This document shows, one piece after another, positions 61,402-64,000 of a stretch of DNA of 64,000 nt. Source of the stretch: Artocarpus heterophyllus. Lineage: Eukaryota; Streptophyta; Magnoliopsida; Rosales; Moraceae. Within the stretch, counting starts at the first letter, position 1; each line of letters opens with the position of its first letter. The DNA lies in contig CM046340.1 in assembly GCA_025403435.1 (NCBI GenBank), forward strand, positions 12,344,091 to 12,408,090. Reading direction: 5' to 3'. Made by a program: the position numbers and the translations under genes. The notes under the pieces are model-generated. The model made no database searches. It was not told the DNA's origin and saw only the letters and a program-made list of their open reading frames with translations.

Positions 61402-63598
61402 TGTAACGCCTCTAAGTGGGGGTTAATAGTTTTTAATAAATAAAATAAAGATCAAAAAATAAAAATAAAACTTCAAAACAAATATGCCTAGGCCTTAAAT
61501 GAAGACTCTCAAAACAAAATAAAAATATAAGCAACAATTAAACCACAGTTTAATGTAGCACCTTTAAATTTGATAATGTAAAACTGTTATCATCATCATT
61601 CTAACCCTCAATACATCTTAGTACAGTCACAGAAAGTAACAAACGATGCTTACATTTCTATGAAGAACATTCTTAACAAATGATACAATTCCATCGTAAT
61701 ACAACTATATAGCTTCCTCAACTATGTATTTTGTCACCACCTTACACATTGTGAGTCCTAAAAAGATGAAAATATGAGGAAATGAGTGACAACGTGTTCA
61801 ATAAGGAAAAACCATTACTCAGCTTTAGGTTTTTACCATTATCATATTGAAACCTACATGGTTAGTTAACTCTCAATATTAATCATCAATATTATCATGT
61901 TCAATTCTGGTGGATACATTATGATCATTCTTACAAAGTTTGATATATATGTGTGTATATATATACATACATACCTATTCATATTCAATTATGCTTATCT
62001 ATATCCAGTGTGCAATCACTCAACTTAACAAAACCCAAGTGGGTGCGCTTGACCCCCTTACAATCATTTTAAGGGTGTTTCGGTGAAGGGACATTGAATC
62101 CTGCATCCTCACCAAGTTGATTCTTATACAGTACGTTTTGAGACTTTCGACCCAAGGGAGCGTCATTACCTCTCCCTATTTATCTTTTAGGGTATTTATG
62201 TCCAAGTACATAACCACCGCCCTCTTCACGTCTTACCATTCCTCTATAATCATTCATTATTTATAGAGTCAGTTTTTCCTAACCATGCTTCTTAATTTAT
62301 AACAATACATGTCAAATCAATATATTCCTCGTTGTACAATACAAGACAAGTTCATGTCATAGTTTTATGTGTGATACTCATATAATAACAGTTTAACACA
62401 CATATATATATCTTGCAATAAAACAACCGATTTTAATTCCATAAAATCTCACAAAAGATAAGTAATAGAATCACTACCTCTTGACGAATACCATGCTGAT
62501 AACTTCCAACTCATAATATCAAACTCACAACATAAGCTTCAAGTACTCTATCATCTTATGACATATAAAATAACCATACTTTAACTAAATTCTTAATCCA
62601 TAATCATATTGATTTATCATTTATTCTTATTAGTGTGCCATAATTATTTATATGAAATCCTTGGAACATTTGTAACGCAAAACGATGAAAAAGAAGTGAG
62701 TTTAAATTGCCCAATCAACCTACCCATCACTGTTTTTGGCCTTTCTAACAAAACTGCTATATTTGACCTTCAGTCGGCGTGCTTGTACTATTCAGCCATC
62801 GGCTTGCCGAACTCAACAGTTCGCCTGCCAAACCTGTTGGTTGTCTCGACCGCATCCCACCAAAACCGAGTTTTACCCAATTCAGCCCAAAGTGGACAGA
62901 TTAGTTTCAAAACACTTTTTCAACTCCAAATCAATTTTTAATGCATAAAACTCATGTAAAACATTTTGAAAATATGTTAAGATATGTATAAACAAACTTC
63001 TTTGAATTTCCATACTCAAATTATGATTTTCATAATAAAATTCAACTTAAAACTAAGATTAAAAGTTTTAGAAATCTAACCTTAAAACTTAGCTCAAATC
63101 CATGGTTTGATCTTGAAAATGTTTAGGTTTCCTTGATCTTTGAGCTTGTGAAGAATCGTTTGTGGAGATTCTTGTGAAAAGACAGCTTAAGGTTGCCTTT
63201 AGTTCTCTCTGGGTTGTTTCTTCATGAAAGAAAAGAAAGGAAAGGGAAGAGAAAAACAAAGAAAGAAACGTGGAAGAAGAAAGAGAGAAAAGCAGGGAAG
63301 AAATGAATGGTTGAAATAATTGGGGAACATAATAGGTGAGGGCAGGTAAGAATTGAGTGATGCTTGTCTCCTTCGGAGACTTTTGAGTATATAATGTCAA
63401 ATAACAGTTTCGTAATTAATTACAAGTTTCAAGGGCATTTCGATAAATATACTAAATAGATGCAGAAAATTTTAAGAAATTTAAAAAAAGAGTAGAAATC
63501 AATATTGTGAAATAGATTTTACTGAAACAAATTTTTAATTGGCACACTAATAGTTAATTTAATCACCATAATACTCATTAGGTAAATAACAGGTGTCA
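61402..63598 (-). mobile_element. Probable solo LTR, ~2.2 kb
   Basis: Begins TGTAACGCCTCTAAG and ends AACAGGTGTCA, so it has TG...CA limits of the kind seen at 16356-20645. On the minus strand a TATATA-type box (63387-63394) is followed by CT-rich sequence, again like an LTR promoter. No gag or pol, primer site or second LTR. The flanks do not show a clean 5-bp duplication (tgaga against cgcga), so the limits are provisional. Confidence 0.45.
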
Positions 63599-63779
63599 CG
63601 CGAGATTACAAAGAGAATTACAAGATCACGCCCTTGAGAAATTTTTCCATCTCGCCATCTCTCTCTTTATCACTCCCAAAAATGGCCACCCAATATAAGT
63701 AAAATTAAGGCAACAAAAAATACATGTGAAAAAAGCCCAAAATACCCTTATTTAAACTAAACTTATATATAAAATTTTC

Positions 63780-64000
63780 GCCTAGGGGCTCCTCCTCCTG
63801 CAACCCCTGGAAAGGGGACCCCACACCGACTTTACCGTGAAGGTCGATCTATGTATAAACTCTGCATAGAGGCAATATACGTCGGGGCAATAATTAGGCT
63901 CCTCACATACTAACAAGAAGCACACAAATTCATGTGAAGTTCCGTTGTACCCGCATTGCCCAGCAGACTCCATGCGCTGCCTACAATCTCTTCCAGCATA
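63780..64000 (-). CDS. Partial LRK10L/WAK-type ectodomain at window edge
   Basis: The minus-strand text DCRQRMESAGQCGYNGTSHE then FVCF matches the WAK-associated C-terminal Cys motif (C..C..SGGQCGYN....FVCFC). The expected second Cys of the C..C pair (Arg-Met here) and the last Cys (CFL in place of CFC) have changed, so it may be decaying. The 5' part lies beyond the window. A possible donor GTATGTGAG is at about 63910. It extends the cluster of ectodomains on this strand to at least 20 kb. Confidence 0.6.

Overview
The window is nuclear DNA from a dicot-type flowering plant. It is very AT-rich, its genes have GT-AG introns, intergenic space is filled with LTR retrotransposons and MITEs, and the recognisable proteins are plant families (LRK10L/WAK-like receptor kinases and a plant NAD+ carrier). 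The sequence alone does not name the species.

Left part (1-33.9 kb): almost no host genes. It holds short TIR elements (MITEs), a ~710-bp inverted repeat (6.17-6.88 kb), a CACTA-type MITE (8.57-8.83 kb), a decayed multi-exon RPA70-like gene of the kind carried by Helitrons (12.2-14.6 kb), and a 4.3-kb LTR-like element with a perfect 5-bp target duplication inside a 32-bp minisatellite (16.36-20.65 kb). Further right are a ~85-bp tandem array (22.9-23.6 kb) and a broken Ty1/copia element (25.65-32.04 kb) that hosts three later insertions: a hAT MITE with an 8-bp duplication, a Tourist-like MITE, and a 1.9-kb LTR-like piece.

Middle (33.9-40.1 kb): an apparently intact nine-exon mitochondrial-carrier gene of the NDT2 (NAD+ transporter) type on the plus strand, and a small intronless gene for a basic plant protein of unknown function on the minus strand.

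Right part (43-64 kb): a minus-strand cluster of LRK10L-type receptor kinases. Two full-length paralogues (A, 43.08-45.76 kb; B, 49.34-51.85 kb) have identical exon architecture and lie in a tandem duplication that also includes intergenic DNA and an upstream ectodomain relic. Gene A is intact (644 aa). Gene B is full length apart from a 1-bp frameshift just after the signal peptide. Upstream are an ectodomain pseudogene (53.9-54.6 kb), an intact ectodomain exon with no kinase (57.7-58.5 kb) and a partial ectodomain at the window edge (63.8-64.0 kb). The ectodomain exons of genes A, B and C end in phase 1, so they could in principle be spliced to either kinase module. This is the most interesting hypothesis in the window. 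Another LTR-like element occupies about 61.4-63.6 kb.
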